Assembly (NCBI GenBank): GCA_023614405.1
Contig: CM042693.1
Coordinates: forward strand, 156,318,731-156,382,730
Length of the DNA stretch: 64,000 nt
Source: Avena insularis
Taxonomy: Eukaryota; Streptophyta; Magnoliopsida; Poales; Poaceae
Reading direction: 5' to 3'
The notes beneath the pieces were generated by a model, which did no database searches, was not told where the DNA came from, and saw only the letters and a program-made list of their open reading frames with translations. Below, piece by piece: positions 21,921 to 33,163 of the stretch. How positions within the stretch are numbered: the stretch's first letter is position 1; every line of letters starts with the position of its first letter. Position numbers and translations under genes: made by a program.

Positions 21921-24900
21921 CTAGGATTTAAAAAGATCGGGAAACTCCGTCTTGATGTGATTTTCTCGCTCCCAGGTAGCTTTTTCTTCAGTGTGGTTAC
22001 TCCACTGAATCTTGAGAAACTTGATGCTTCGGGTTCTGGTGGTCCTGAAAGCTTTCTCCAAACTACGGATGGGTACTTCGGGATATGTCAGGTCATCGTT
22101 GATCTCTGTGGTATGGTGATCAATGTTCTTGAAAACTTCAGTCTTCTCTGGAACTTCGAGGCATTTGCGAAGCAACGATATATGGAACACATTATGCACT
22201 GCTGACATCTCCTCTAGCAGTTCCAATTGATACAATACTTCTCCTCTATGATTCAGAATCTTGAAAGTTCCGATATACCTGGGGGCTAACTTTCCTTTGA
22301 GCTGGAAACGTTGCATTCCCTTCAAAGGCGACACTTTGAGATACACAAAATCTTCGATATTGAAAGCGAGGTCTTGAGGTGCTCACGGATCTTGTGAACT
22401 TTCTCTTCTGCCTCTCGTAGGATGTTGGGTCTGAAGGTCTGACTCTCTCCTACTTCCGACCAATTCAAAGGGGTACAACACTTCCTTCCATACATGATCT
22501 CAAATGGGGCCATTTGCAAACTAGCTTGATAACTGTTGTAAGAAAATTCTGCGAACGGCAGACAGTCTTACCATTTAGATCCATACTCTAGAACATAGGC
22601 TCTCAACATATCTTTGAGTATTTTATTTACTCGCTACATTTGTCCATCGGTCTGAGGGTGATACGATGTGCTGAAATCTAGTCGGGTTCCTAAACCTTCT
22701 TGGACTTTCTTCCAGAATCTTGAGGTAAATTGAGTTCCTCGATCCGATACAATGTTCTTGGGGACTCCGTGCAAACTGACGATTCTAGCGATGTACAATT
22801 CATCTAGCTTTGAACTCTGGTAGGTGGTCTTGACAGGTAAGAAATGGGCTACCTCAGACAATCTGTCAACTATGACCCAAATAGAGTCATTTCCCCTACT
22901 AGAAGTAGGCAATCCGGTGATAAATTCCATTCCAACGGAATCCCACTTCCATTCCGGAATCTGCAATGCTTGAAACAGTCTTGCGGGTCTCTGATGTCCT
23001 GCCTTGACTCTCTGACAAATATCACACTTGGCGATATAACTACCGATTTATCTCTTCATCTTATGCCACCAAAATTGCTCCTTCAGATCCTGATACATCT
23101 TTGTTCCTCCGGGGTGGATAGAATAAAGATTATCATGGGCCTCTTTCAAGATAGTTTCCTTCAGCTCTGAATCTGCTGGTACACAGAGATGTCCTTTGTA
23201 CCACAAAACTCCTTCTTCATCCTCGGTGAATCCGGGTACTTTGCCTGTACCAATACGACGTTTGATTCCGTTGATACTAGCATTTCCTTTATGCGCCTCC
23301 TTGATCTGACTATTTAAAGTGGGTTGAAGTTCTATGCTAGCCAAACATCCTTCACTTACTAATTCCATTCGGAAATATTCCATCTCTTTATGCAAACTTG
23401 GTTGCTCCTTCAGGATCATGGAGTTCAAGCGGCACGACAATCTACTAAGGGCATCTGCTACCACATTGGCTTTACCGGGGTGATAGTGAATGTCCAGATC
23501 ATAGTCCTTGATTAGCTCAATCCATCTTCTCTGCCTCATATTCAGCTCCTTCTGAGTGAATATATACTTCAGGCTCTTATGATCCCAATAATCTCACAAT
23601 GATTTCCCATCAGATAATGGCTCCATGTCTTTAGGTCTAGAACTACGGCTGCTAGTTCAAGGTCATGGGTTGGATAATTTTGTTCATGCTTCTTCAGTTG
23701 TCGGGACATATAAGATATAACTTTTCCCTCTTGCATTAGCACACATCTGAGACCGATCTTGGATGCGTCACACTACACATCAAAGGGATTCGTGATATCC
23801 GGCATGATCAAGATTGGGGCTGAAATCAATCTCCTCTTGAGTTCCTGGAAACTCGCTTCACATTTATCCGTCCATTCAAACTTCTTGTCCTTCTTCAATA
23901 ATTGGGTGATGGGTCTGGCGGTGCTCGAGAATATTTCTACGAACTTGTGGTAATATTCCGCTAATCCGAGAAATGCACGAACTTGTGTTTGAGTGGTTGG
24001 GGCTTGCCAAATTTTCAACATCCTTCACCTTTGCAGGGTAAATGGAAATTCCTCCGGCTGATACGATATGTCCGAGGAATCCTACCTCCTGTAACTAGAA
24101 TTCACATTTGCTAAACTTGGCATACAGCTGATGCTCTCTAAGGGTTCCAAGAATGGTCCTTATGTGTAGCTAATGTTCTTCTTCTGATTTGAAATAAATC
24201 ATAATGTCATCGATGAAAACAACGACAAACTTGTCAAGGAAGTCCATAAAAATCTTATTCATGAGGTTCATGAAATAAGCGGGGGCATTCGTTAATCCAA
24301 AAGACATGACAGTATACTCATATAATCCATATCTGGTGGTGAAGGCAGTCTTTGTAATATCCTCTGCGTGAATCTTGATTTGATGATATCTAGTTCTAAA
24401 ATCAATCTTAGAAAACACTTTGGCACCAGTCAACTGATCAAACAAGTCTTCTATATTTGGCAGTGGGTACTTGTTCTTAATGGTTACATCATTCAACTTC
24501 CGATAATCCGTACATAAACGGTTACCTCCATCTTTCTTATCCACAAACAAGACAGGTGATCTCCATGGCGATGCACTTGGTTGGGTCAGTCATATCTCCA
24601 ACATAGCATCCATTTGCTTCTTCAGCTCCACAAATTCAGACGGGTTCATACTATATGGTCTCTAGGCTATGGGTCTAGTTCCAGGTATTAGTTCGATGAT
24701 AAACTCGATATCCCGATCTAGGGGCATACCGGGCGAGACATCGGGAAATACATCGGGGTATTCACAGACTATCCGTACTTGGTCAATGGTTGGCTGGGCT
24801 AGACTCTTGTTGCACTTGAATTGACGGGACAAGGTTTCACATACATGCTCTACTAATATTCCGGCTGTATTGGTCATGGTTATGGATTTCTTGGCACAAT

Positions 24901-25130
24901 CGATTAATCCTCTATGTTTGGACATCCAATCCATTCCTAGTACTACTTGCAAACCTTTAGTTTCGAGTACTATTAGATTAGCATAAAAATATATGCCATC
25001 GATTCAGATAGGTACGGCCTTACAAATTTTTCTAGATTTGGTGGTTGAACCGGGTATTTGAACTATCATAACATGCTTCAATTTGGTTGGTTGAATCTTA
25101 CTAGTGCATGAAAATTATTCAGTAACAAAG
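21921..25130 (-). pseudogene. gypsy-2 pol (protease remainder, RT, RNase H, integrase, chromodomain)
   Basis: Broken into many frames. In minus-strand order: protease tail (VVLGMDWMSKHRGLIDCAKK, about 24950); RT ([49 protein letters not shown], catalytic [10 protein letters not shown] with both Asp present, about 24550-24170); thumb and RNase H (24021-23773); the ADALSRL segment and the zinc-binding region (23539-23048); integrase core ([28 protein letters not shown], 22966-22634); integrase C-terminal part and chromodomain (22346-21921). The last ORF has SPLKGMQRFQLKGKLAPRY, then EVPIRSLEKAFRTTR...IQWSNHTEEKATWE, the chromodomain pattern that marks chromoviruses. At least eight stops or frameshifts. 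The polypurine tract follows within 40 bp. Confidence 0.88.
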
Positions 25131-25135
25131 GAGTG

Positions 25136-28100
25136 TGTAGAGGTCCCAACCTTTAATAAGGTAGAGATCCCTGTGTTTACAATGCTAGTCCCTGGATCAA
25201 TAGCTAGCATCCACAGTTAAGATGTAATATCAAGAAACAAAGGTCATAATACAACTTTATAACTAGGAATAACATAATTTTATTACATCTTACATAGATC
25301 ATTTGGCTATTACATTATATTGCAGCAGAAATCTATAAGCATGGGGTCCTTCATCTTCAAAGTGCCACAGGCAAACATGTTGGTTGTAGACTTGTAATCC
25401 TAAACATTCAACTTCACTAATTTCAAACAAACCTGCAACATAACAAGTTACAGCCACAAGGGTCAATACATTTGAATTGTATTGGCAAGTTTCACTACTA
25501 TGTTGTATATAAGTGGATCCTATCATTACATGCATATTTGGCTAAGTAGGGTTTTAGGCTCATTTGCAGAAAGCAATAATTTATCCTATCCTTTCGAAAA
25601 TAGTTTTGATCTTTTGTCAAATCTTTCTGAACTCCTTGGTAAATCCCCAAGTGTTTCAATTCTTTGTCAAAACCTCTTGAGTTCCTTGGTAAATCCCCAA
25701 GTACTTCAAGTTTTTATCCAAATCTCTTGAGCTCCTTGGTACCCCCAAGTGCCTCAAGTCTTCTGTTGTCACTTAAAAGTTTTTCTTTCAGAAATTGGAA
25801 TGTCAAGATTTCCCATAGCTTCAAGCTTTAGTTGCTCAGTATTGTCCATAACCGGGGACACGGCTAAGTACTTAGATTTTTATCTTCTTCAGAAGTTGTA
25901 CACTTTACCCACATGACACAATCTCATCTTGTTGCCACTAGTGGCCGCTGGATAAGTACTCACCAAGATGGAGTACTAGCAGATTGAGAATGTGACGAAG
26001 TCTTTCTAGAGGGCCCTCCCATACACCATTGCTAGCTTGTCTTCAGGCACCAATGTAGGGTTCCTAGTTCCCTCATTTCCAGTAAACCTGAAGACAATGC
26101 ATGGGTCTTCCCAATGTAGTTGACTAAGCCAGAGCCATATTAGCATGTGGTTGTACACGAAAGCCATAGTTGGAGAAACATGTTCAATCTCTAAGTCCCT
26201 GGGTGGTTTTCTTTTGGTGCACAACACAAAGAGATTGCCATCGACATGGTTCCTTTTGTTGCCACCTTGTCCAAAACTTGAGTATCCTTGTCCACCCAGG
26301 TGGTTCATTGAGTACTTGTTTTATTATATAAAACATAAGTCTTTTCTCATCTTTATAAAAAAATCTCAACATGTATCTCTTCTCAAAATATGTTGCATGG
26401 CTAAGCATGTTACAACTACATTGTTCACTAAGTAATATATAAGGTATCCTATTAGGATTTAGCATAGCATAAGTATAGAAATTCTTTTCATGCATGTTTC
26501 AAAATCCACTAAGTATAATGAAAATAGTGGGACTTTAGATGATAGTGTCACTTGCCTTTATTTTGGTAGGGAATGTTGGTTCACTCCTTGATCTTGCTAG
26601 TTTCACACTTTTCTAACTTCACTACAAATCAATCAAGAAAACACAATATCAACTAGCATTCCAACCAATAATCAATTCAAACAAAACATCACACATAGAA
26701 TATTAGAAACTAAGTCATGCATGCAAGCATGCAAAAATAGTTTTATTTGCAAAGGAGTTTCTACTAGGCTCTAAACATTGTAAGGCTCAAGGTGGTCATT
26801 TTCTAAAGTGGCAAAACCATTTGCAAAAGGGTTTTTCCTATAGATCATTTTTAAATCAAATCATTATTTCATGTGGTGAAAAATGTTTTTAGCAAAGCAA
26901 CAATTTCATGTTATTCACCAAATAAGTTGTTAATTCTCAAAACTTGGTGTTTAGGGTCAGTAGCTTTGAATCAAAACATTTTCCAAAGGTTTTTGTTCAA
27001 AAATCATTTCCATAGCAAAACCAATATTTTTATTTGACTAGAAATGAGCAAATTCAAGTTTTTATTCCTAAACTTCATAAAATCCATTTTTAAATCCATG
27101 GGTTTGTTCCTAGGGTCAGTAGGTTCACAACAAACCAATTTGCAAAGATTTCAACCCTAAAAACATTTTGGAATAATTTTTATAACCTAAACAAGCATAC
27201 AAATGTTTCTGCAAAAACAAACATTTTACCAGAAGCTTTTTACTAAACAAATTGCATGGTTGGCTAGGGCTTGTTCCACTGATTCCATTGATATAAAGTT
27301 TGCAAATTTTGGACGTGTGGATCAAAAGTTATAAGGTTTTCAAATCTGCATCTAAATCAGATTCTAATTTTGTTTTAAATCAAAAGCTGGCCACGCGGGG
27401 TGTTCTCATTGGGCGGTACCGGTTCGCGCGGATTGCGCTCTGTGGGGAGTTGGATCTAAACAAATCGCACGGCGCGGGTTGACTCATACCGCTTCGCTCA
27501 GTTCTAATCACAGCCACACGATATCGATCTAACGGCTACAATCTACTTGCCACTAACTGGCGGCGCTGCGCGGTAGCAGACAGCGGCGACGCTCGGCCAG
27601 CGGCGGTACTGGCGATGCAGGAAGCAAAGAGAGAGGGGGAGGTGCTCACCGTGCTCAGGGGATCGTGGCTATGCTCAACGTGGTCGCGAGGAGGCGAGGG
27701 GCGCTCAGGCTCCGTCGGAATTCCTCGCCGGAGTCAAGGACGGCGTCGGTCTCGCTCAGGCGTCGTCGGGAATGAGGCTACAGATCGTGCCGATGCGAAA
27801 CAAAGGTGTGGTTAGACGCGTACGAGTAGGGGGAATGTGAGAGCATCACTGAGAGAGCTTGGGGCGGTTTAGACCTACCAGGAAAACTCGCCGGAGAGAG
27901 AGGCAGACGCGGCGGCGCTCAGTCGAGGTGGTTGCCGACATTCTGGGTCACCGGAGGAAGTGTGGCTGGGGTCAATGGATGCGCAAAGTGATGGAGATCC
28001 AGTGAGCGTGAACTAGAGAGGAGGGGGCCGCATGTACTCACCGGAATTGTTCGCGGAACTCGCCGGAGCAGTGAGGGTGCATGAGGTAATTCGGCAGCCT

Positions 28101-29210
28101 GGGGGCGCGCTAAGGTGGGGCGACGGAGGGGAACGAGAGAGGAGATGTTGGCGCTTTAGTAGGCGTCGTCGCAGGGCCGTTACATGGCGTGGTTAATGCG
28201 CAATCACGCCGGCATTTCATCGGCAGTAATGGCCAGAGGAATGAGGGGCGAGGTCGTCGCGGGGAGGAAGAGAGTGAGCTGGCGGTGGGGCCTTCCTATC
28301 AGCGAGGGAGTGAGGTAGGGAGAGGGTCCACCAGTCAGTCGTTCCACGGGTGTGTGTTTAGGTGGAAAACGTTTCGCCAAAAGGGGAAAGGAAGCTGGGC
28401 TGAGGTTGGGCTTCCTGGGCCTGCTTAGTTGGGTCGAGTCTGGTTCTATTTTTTTCTTTCCAATTGTTTTTCCTTTTTCTGATTGAATTTCCTGATTGAA
28501 TTTCAAACAAACAAATCAAACATTCAAAACAATTCAAAATTCCTCCAAACTTTGCAATTGAATTTGGTTCTGTTTTAACAACAATATTTCATGTCTCAAA
28601 AACAAAAATAATATTTTTATTCTTTTAGGATATATTTAATAATTAAATAAATAGTCCTTAGTTATTTATTCAAATAGGATTTGTTTTATTTAAAATATTT
28701 ATTTGAAATCTAAATAAAACCAAAAACACTTCAGTAGGTTTTGTTTGAGAATATAAAATACTTGGAAAACTTATTTAAAATAATTTAACAAGTTTTTTTA
28801 ATGTTTTAATTTAAAATGGAAAAGCCTTTACTTAATAAAATTGGATATTAAATCCTTATTATTTTATTTATATAAACCTTTACTATTTTTATCAAAGAAA
28901 AACCTTTTATTTCAAAAGCTTGGCCAAGGTTTAATTTGGCTTTATAAAATAATCCTTATTTATAATTCTACCTTTTCATTTGAAAACCAAATCTTTTTAT
29001 TAAAAGATTCAAAAATAGTAATTCCAAATATTTTTAGCTTTATTTTTTAATTACCTTTTTAAATCCCTTTAGGATTTTGTTTGATCCAAATAGGTGTTGA
29101 AAGTTTCCAATTGGATTCAAAAAGTTTCTTCTCACCTTAAAAATCAACAAAGTTTTATTTTATTCATTTATTTTCACATTACAAGATTTGGAAAATCTTG
29201 GGATGTGACA
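25136..29210 (-). mobile_element. Solo LTR (gypsy type) inside gypsy-2 protease
   Basis: 4075 bp, TGTAGAGGTCCC to GGGATGTGACA on the plus strand, flanked by the perfect duplication GAGTG (25131-25135 and 29211-29215). No internal domain, primer site or second LTR, so it is a solo LTR. Its plus-strand left part is homologous to the gypsy-1 LTR (CTAGTCCCTGGATCAAT, AGCATCCACAG, GTGCCACAGGCAAACATGTT), which fixes the minus orientation. Contains a CpG-rich block (27390-28440) followed by a very AT-rich tail (28500-29200). It splits the gypsy-2 protease just after the catalytic LFDSGASHS box. Confidence 0.93.
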
Positions 29211-30468
29211 GAGTGCGATGCTCCAGAATCAAACAACACTCTTGCAAGTACTGAGTTAACAGAAAACATACCCAGCACGACATCTGGCGCTACTTGGGAT
29301 TCTTCAGCATGCATGAGAAAGAGACGACCATTGCGGTTGAGCGAATTCCCTGGGGCAAACCTTCTTCCGAGATGAACATGACGTTGCTGCTGAACTGGGG
29401 CATTTGCATTGGGGGCTGTGGCAATCTTCTTGGGGCACTCATTGGAATAGTGGCCCTTGGTTCCACATTCATAACAAGTCACTTGAAACTTGTTCCTCGC
29501 TGCAACAGACACAACATTGCTTCCAGTCCTTGGGGCAGTGTTAGTGTTGGTGGCGTCATTGATGTTGTTGAACTTGGGCGGGGCACGATTGAAACTGGTG
29601 GGGTTGCCGGGGTTTTTGTTTCCTCCGGCCTTGGGTTTCCACGGTTGGGATAGGTCGGACGGTTCATCGGGGGTCTGTTGGTTCTTGGGGCAAATCCTGG
29701 AGATGGGTTGGGGCGATACTTTCGTGTATGATGGGTTCCTGGTTGATGCATCATGCGACGCTTGCGGTTCTCATTAGCTTGGTTAATCTTGCCTTCCATC
29801 TGAATGGCGGAGTCCACTAAAGCTTCAATATCAGCAAAGGGGATATTGACTAACATTGTCTGCATCTCATCGTGCAGACCATTCAGGAATCTCTCCTTCT
29901 TCTTGGCTTAAGTGTTTATCTCATCTGGTGTATACCTAGCAAATGACAAGAATTTGTCACAGTATTCCACTACTATCATCCTGCCTTGCTTTAGTTCCCT
30001 GAATTCATCTCTCATCCTCTTGATCAAACCCGATGGCACATGGGTTCTCCTGAACTTGACTTTGAACTCTTCCCAAGTCATCATTTGACCTCCTGTCATT
30101 GCGCGAACGCTGTTCCACCTTGCTCTTGCATCTCCTGCCAGGTAGTGGGTGGAAAATAGTACCTTCTCGTTGGCTTCCACTCCTGCAACTTCTAGGTTGT
30201 TCTCCATGGTTTGCAGCCAATCATCTGCATCGAGGGGCTCTTCCGACTTAGTGAAAATGGGTGGATTGGTGTTCTGGAAATTCTTGAGCTTAGATCCATG
30301 GTTGTCCTGATTTCCATGGCCTTCATTGTTGTTGGCCATCTAAGCTATCTGTTGAAGGGTAGCTAAGTTGGCTTGACGTTCGGCTCTTTTGGCTTCGCGA
30401 TCCGAAACCAACATTTGCAAGATTTATAGCATCGGGTCCGGGGATGAAGTGCTTCCTCCGCGAGGCAT
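29211..30468 (-). pseudogene. gypsy-2 Gag and protease start
   Basis: Starts at MPRGGSTSSPDPM (30468) and soon meets an in-frame TAA; the capsid-type region continues (MANNNEGHGNQDN, FTKSEEPLDADDWLQTMENN, LAGDARARWNS, MIVVEYCDKFLSFARYTPDE). A further stop and frame change lie near 29910. The nucleocapsid has one zinc knuckle, CYECGTKGHYSNEC, at about 29476-29435. Protease follows, with LFDSGASHS at about 29230-29210, and is then cut by the solo LTR. A Pro/Arg/Asn-rich linker lies between capsid and zinc knuckle. Roughly family length, but not translatable as one protein. Confidence 0.87.
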
Positions 30469-30708
30469 CTGAAGATTGAGATAGATCATGAGAAAAAGGG
30501 GGAAATTCCTGAGGTTCAGGGGTTTTGTGTTTGAAAAGTTTTCAAAGTTTGACTCATATTTTTCTAGCAACTTGCTTTTCATTCATTCATAGCAAACGAT
30601 ACAATGCACACCACAACAAAGGAAAACAGATGGTTTTCAGAACCATTCTGTGAAACTATGATACAGTGGGACCGAATACAACTCATTAACGCTAGTGCTC
30701 AAGTGCTA

Positions 30709-31497
30709 CTAATCCTCGGAGTCGGTGTCCTCATCATCATCATCGATGAAGGTAATGTCATCCTCATCAGTGAAGAAGTCCATGGCCCGATCCTCCAGAA
30801 AGTCATCATCGTCACTGAGATAGGAGTAGGGGTCTCCACGAAGGTCTTCCCCTGCATTCTCCCTCTCCTCCAACTGCATATCTCCCTCGTGGATGGTCTC
30901 CTCCAAATCCTTGATCCGGTAGCGAAGACGGGCAATGATGTGCTCCTTATTGTCGAGTTGACGGCGACGATACTGGCGATCCTTCACTAGCATGTCAGTA
31001 GTGTGATCTTTCTTGGCGGCGATGGCGTACTTGTGGTTGGCGTAGGAGCAGGCATTGTCTAACTCCTTCTAACGGTCATACATCATGAAGTTGAGGTGGT
31101 CCAATTGACTCTTCAGCTCGTGGTGATATGGGGCCTCCAGTGGCTGTCCCATAACATCACGCCTTGGGTAAAAATCAAAGCGGGTACCCTTGATCTGATT
31201 TATACTCTGCCCACATAGACGGGCTAGAGATTCCTCCATTGCTCTGGCAAGTCCATCGATCCAGTTGTTCTCTCTCAGGGTTAACTGAATTTCCTCTGAG
31301 GTGGGGGCCTCAATATTTCCCCGGAGACTTGCAACAACTAGCCATTGCAAATCCTCTCCTTCCTGATCATTGAGCTAAGCTTCGAAGAATTCGGGGTGCC
31401 GACGCTCTAGCATCTCTGACAGCTGGTCCAAGTCACGCTCAAAGATGAGGTCTCCTCCATTCCCCAACTAATAAAACTTGATGTACTTCACGTCCAT
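30709..31497 (-). pseudogene. gypsy-2 extra ORF upstream of gag
   Basis: One frame from MDVKYIKFY (31497) to the acidic end TDSED (30709), about 260 codons interrupted by three stops (near 31468, 31376 and 31069). The middle part (GLARAMEESLARLCG, KGTRFDFYPRRDVMG) resembles the extra ORF of gypsy-1. A charged coiled-coil-like segment (RQLDNKEHIIARLRYRIKDLEETIHEG) follows, then a highly acidic C terminus rich in Asp and Glu. No catalytic motif recognised. The same leader position and strand in both gypsy elements argue that it is an ancestral part of this element group. Function unknown. Confidence 0.65.
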
Positions 31498-31712
31498 CTA
31501 TAAGAATATAGGATGAGTAAGTTAGTAGAGTGATCAAGTGTGTCAAATTTTATGTAATTTTGCAAGAATTTTTTGAGGAACATGAATTTTCATGAAAGAT
31601 TCTAAGTGGTAAGAACGAGAATAAGTTTTCATAAATACTCACTTTCTTGGTTTTAAAACTAAGTTTGGGATTCAAATGTCCATTCTAAACTAGGGTCTCC
31701 TATGGTCAGGAT

Positions 31713-31725
31713 GGCTCCCATACCA
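31713..31725 (-). other. gypsy-2 primer binding site (degenerate)
   Basis: Minus strand TGGTATGGGAGCC, a few bases from the LTR end at 31729. It resembles the Met-tRNA complement TGGTATCAGAGCC with two substitutions. Confidence 0.7.
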
Positions 31726-31728
31726 ACC

Positions 31729-32606
31729 TGTCAACACCCGGATTTTTAATCCTAGATTCCAATTATGCCATACATCGCAATCCCATGATTACCATTTTTG
31801 CGAGACATAACAGATTGGATATCATAGTACATCATCTATTACAATCCATACATAAGGTCTTACACAAATAAGGATCTCATGATCCAGTCTTAATACAATT
31901 CAAGCAGCGGAATAATGTAATAATAACGATATCATAGGCGAAGCTCCATCTTCATGGTCACAGGCAATGCTGACGATGGGAGAGGATCCTAGTTGTCGTA
32001 ACCTTCCTGCTGTCCGTCTTCCTGATACTCCTATTCATAGTATGGCCACGGGAATAGCCAGGGACAAAGCCATGAGTACTCTTTAAGTACTCGCAAACTA
32101 GCACTAACAAGTGAAGTGGTTTTGGAATAGGAAGTACTGAGCTCTAGGGTTATTTTGCAAAAAGCCAGATTTATCTCTACTGAGTTCAGAAGCAAAGAAA
32201 GCTAGTTGAAAGTTTTATAAAACCTAAGTGGGAACTTGAATTTCATATCACAACCTTGTTGTGGTCAAGTTAGAAATCATTTCATAAGTCATTTTGAAAA
32301 CATCTGACGACAGAACAGTATGGCCACTCCAACTATCCATAACCGCAGACACGACTATTCAAATAGTTTGACACTCTGCAGAGGTGGTACACTTTCACCA
32401 CAACATTCGATACACCCGTCAGGAACAAATCCTGAATTCACCATACTCATTATGCGGATAATCAATCCTAACCTTTCAATTACATGCCCTCGTATAGGCA
32501 CCTCTCCTGTGAGTTTGGCCTCCCAACCATGACTAACTGTCATCTTGGGTACTGCATAGGTGGACAATCTTCACAATGTAGCCTCATCTCAAACCTTGGC
32601 CGCAAG
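31729..32606 (-). mobile_element. gypsy-2 5' LTR remnant
   Basis: 878 bp matching 14252-15130, starting TGTCAACACCCGG. It is cut at 32606 (CCGCAAG) by the LTR start TGTTGGGGATA of the Tat-like element. The remaining roughly 3 kb of this LTR is not present further right and was lost with the deletion that ends at 36704. Confidence 0.88.
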
Positions 32607-33144
32607 TGTTGGGGATATGGTATATGGATATCCTCATAGCATGTCTCCTATCTGGATAACCCGGGCAGCCCACAGTTGGTAGCATGGACCATGGCCTGCT
32701 GGGCGGCCCAGTTAGATGGATCCAGAAGGGAGGCCCATGCCGGATAAAGAAAGGCTACGGTTGGAGTCACCGACGTACCCGGAGCCTTGGAGTACAAGAC
32801 AAGCTAGACTGGTCATAGTCAGTATAGGACTCTGTAACCTGTTTGGCTAGGAATTTTCCCTCTAACCCTAGGACCTGACGACTATATAAGTCGGGCCTAT
32901 GGGAGCCTTTAGGGCACGGTAACTTAGACTTTCTACTCACCTCGCACAGCGAACCAATCCCTGTAACTCGGCGTATTGCCCTTATAGTGATTTATAGCAG
33001 GAGTAGGATTCCGCCACCGTTGTGGGATATGAACCTGGGTAAGTTGTATTACCTTGTACCTGTCAACCATCCGCCTCCCCCCACGTCTTTAAACATGCAT
33101 TGTGAGGACCCCTCCATGGCGTACTCGTCGGTAATACCACGACA
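32607..33144 (+). mobile_element. 5' LTR of the Tat-like element
   Basis: 538 bp, TGTTGGGGATATGG to CCACGACA. Shares many blocks with the LTRs of the non-autonomous element at 15471-19063 and is nearly equal in length, so the two belong to one LTR superfamily but different subfamilies. Confidence 0.9.
32882..32890 (+). promoter_or_regulatory. Probable TATA box in the Tat-like LTR
   Basis: CTATATAAG, about 255 bp before the LTR end. The non-autonomous copies have CCTTATTAG and CCTTATAAG at the same place, so the signal is best preserved here. Confidence 0.55.
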
Positions 33145-33146
33145 GT

Positions 33147-33163
33147 TGGCGCCCACCATGGGG
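33147..33163 (+). other. Primer binding site containing the gag ATG
   Basis: TGGCGCCCACCATGGGG, identical to 16001-16017. The ATG at 33158 opens the gag frame (MGQEALQALQRART), so the primer site overlaps the first codons of gag. Confidence 0.85.

Larger units (their letters stand above)
14252..32606 (-). mobile_element. gypsy-2: chromovirus-type Ty3/gypsy element with three nested insertions
   Basis: Minus-strand order: 5' LTR remnant (32606-31729), primer site, extra ORF (31497-30709), gag (30468-), protease, RT, RNase H, integrase, chromodomain, polypurine tract (21881-21866) and 3' LTR (21865-14252). It is interrupted by a complete non-autonomous element (15471-19063), a solo LTR (25136-29210) and the Tat-like element starting at 32607. 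Comparing the first 360 bp of the two LTRs by eye gives about 30 differences (about 8%), so it is older than the insertions it carries. The outer left flank is TACAC (14247-14251); the matching duplication is lost on the right. All proteins carry stops and frameshifts. Confidence 0.88.
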
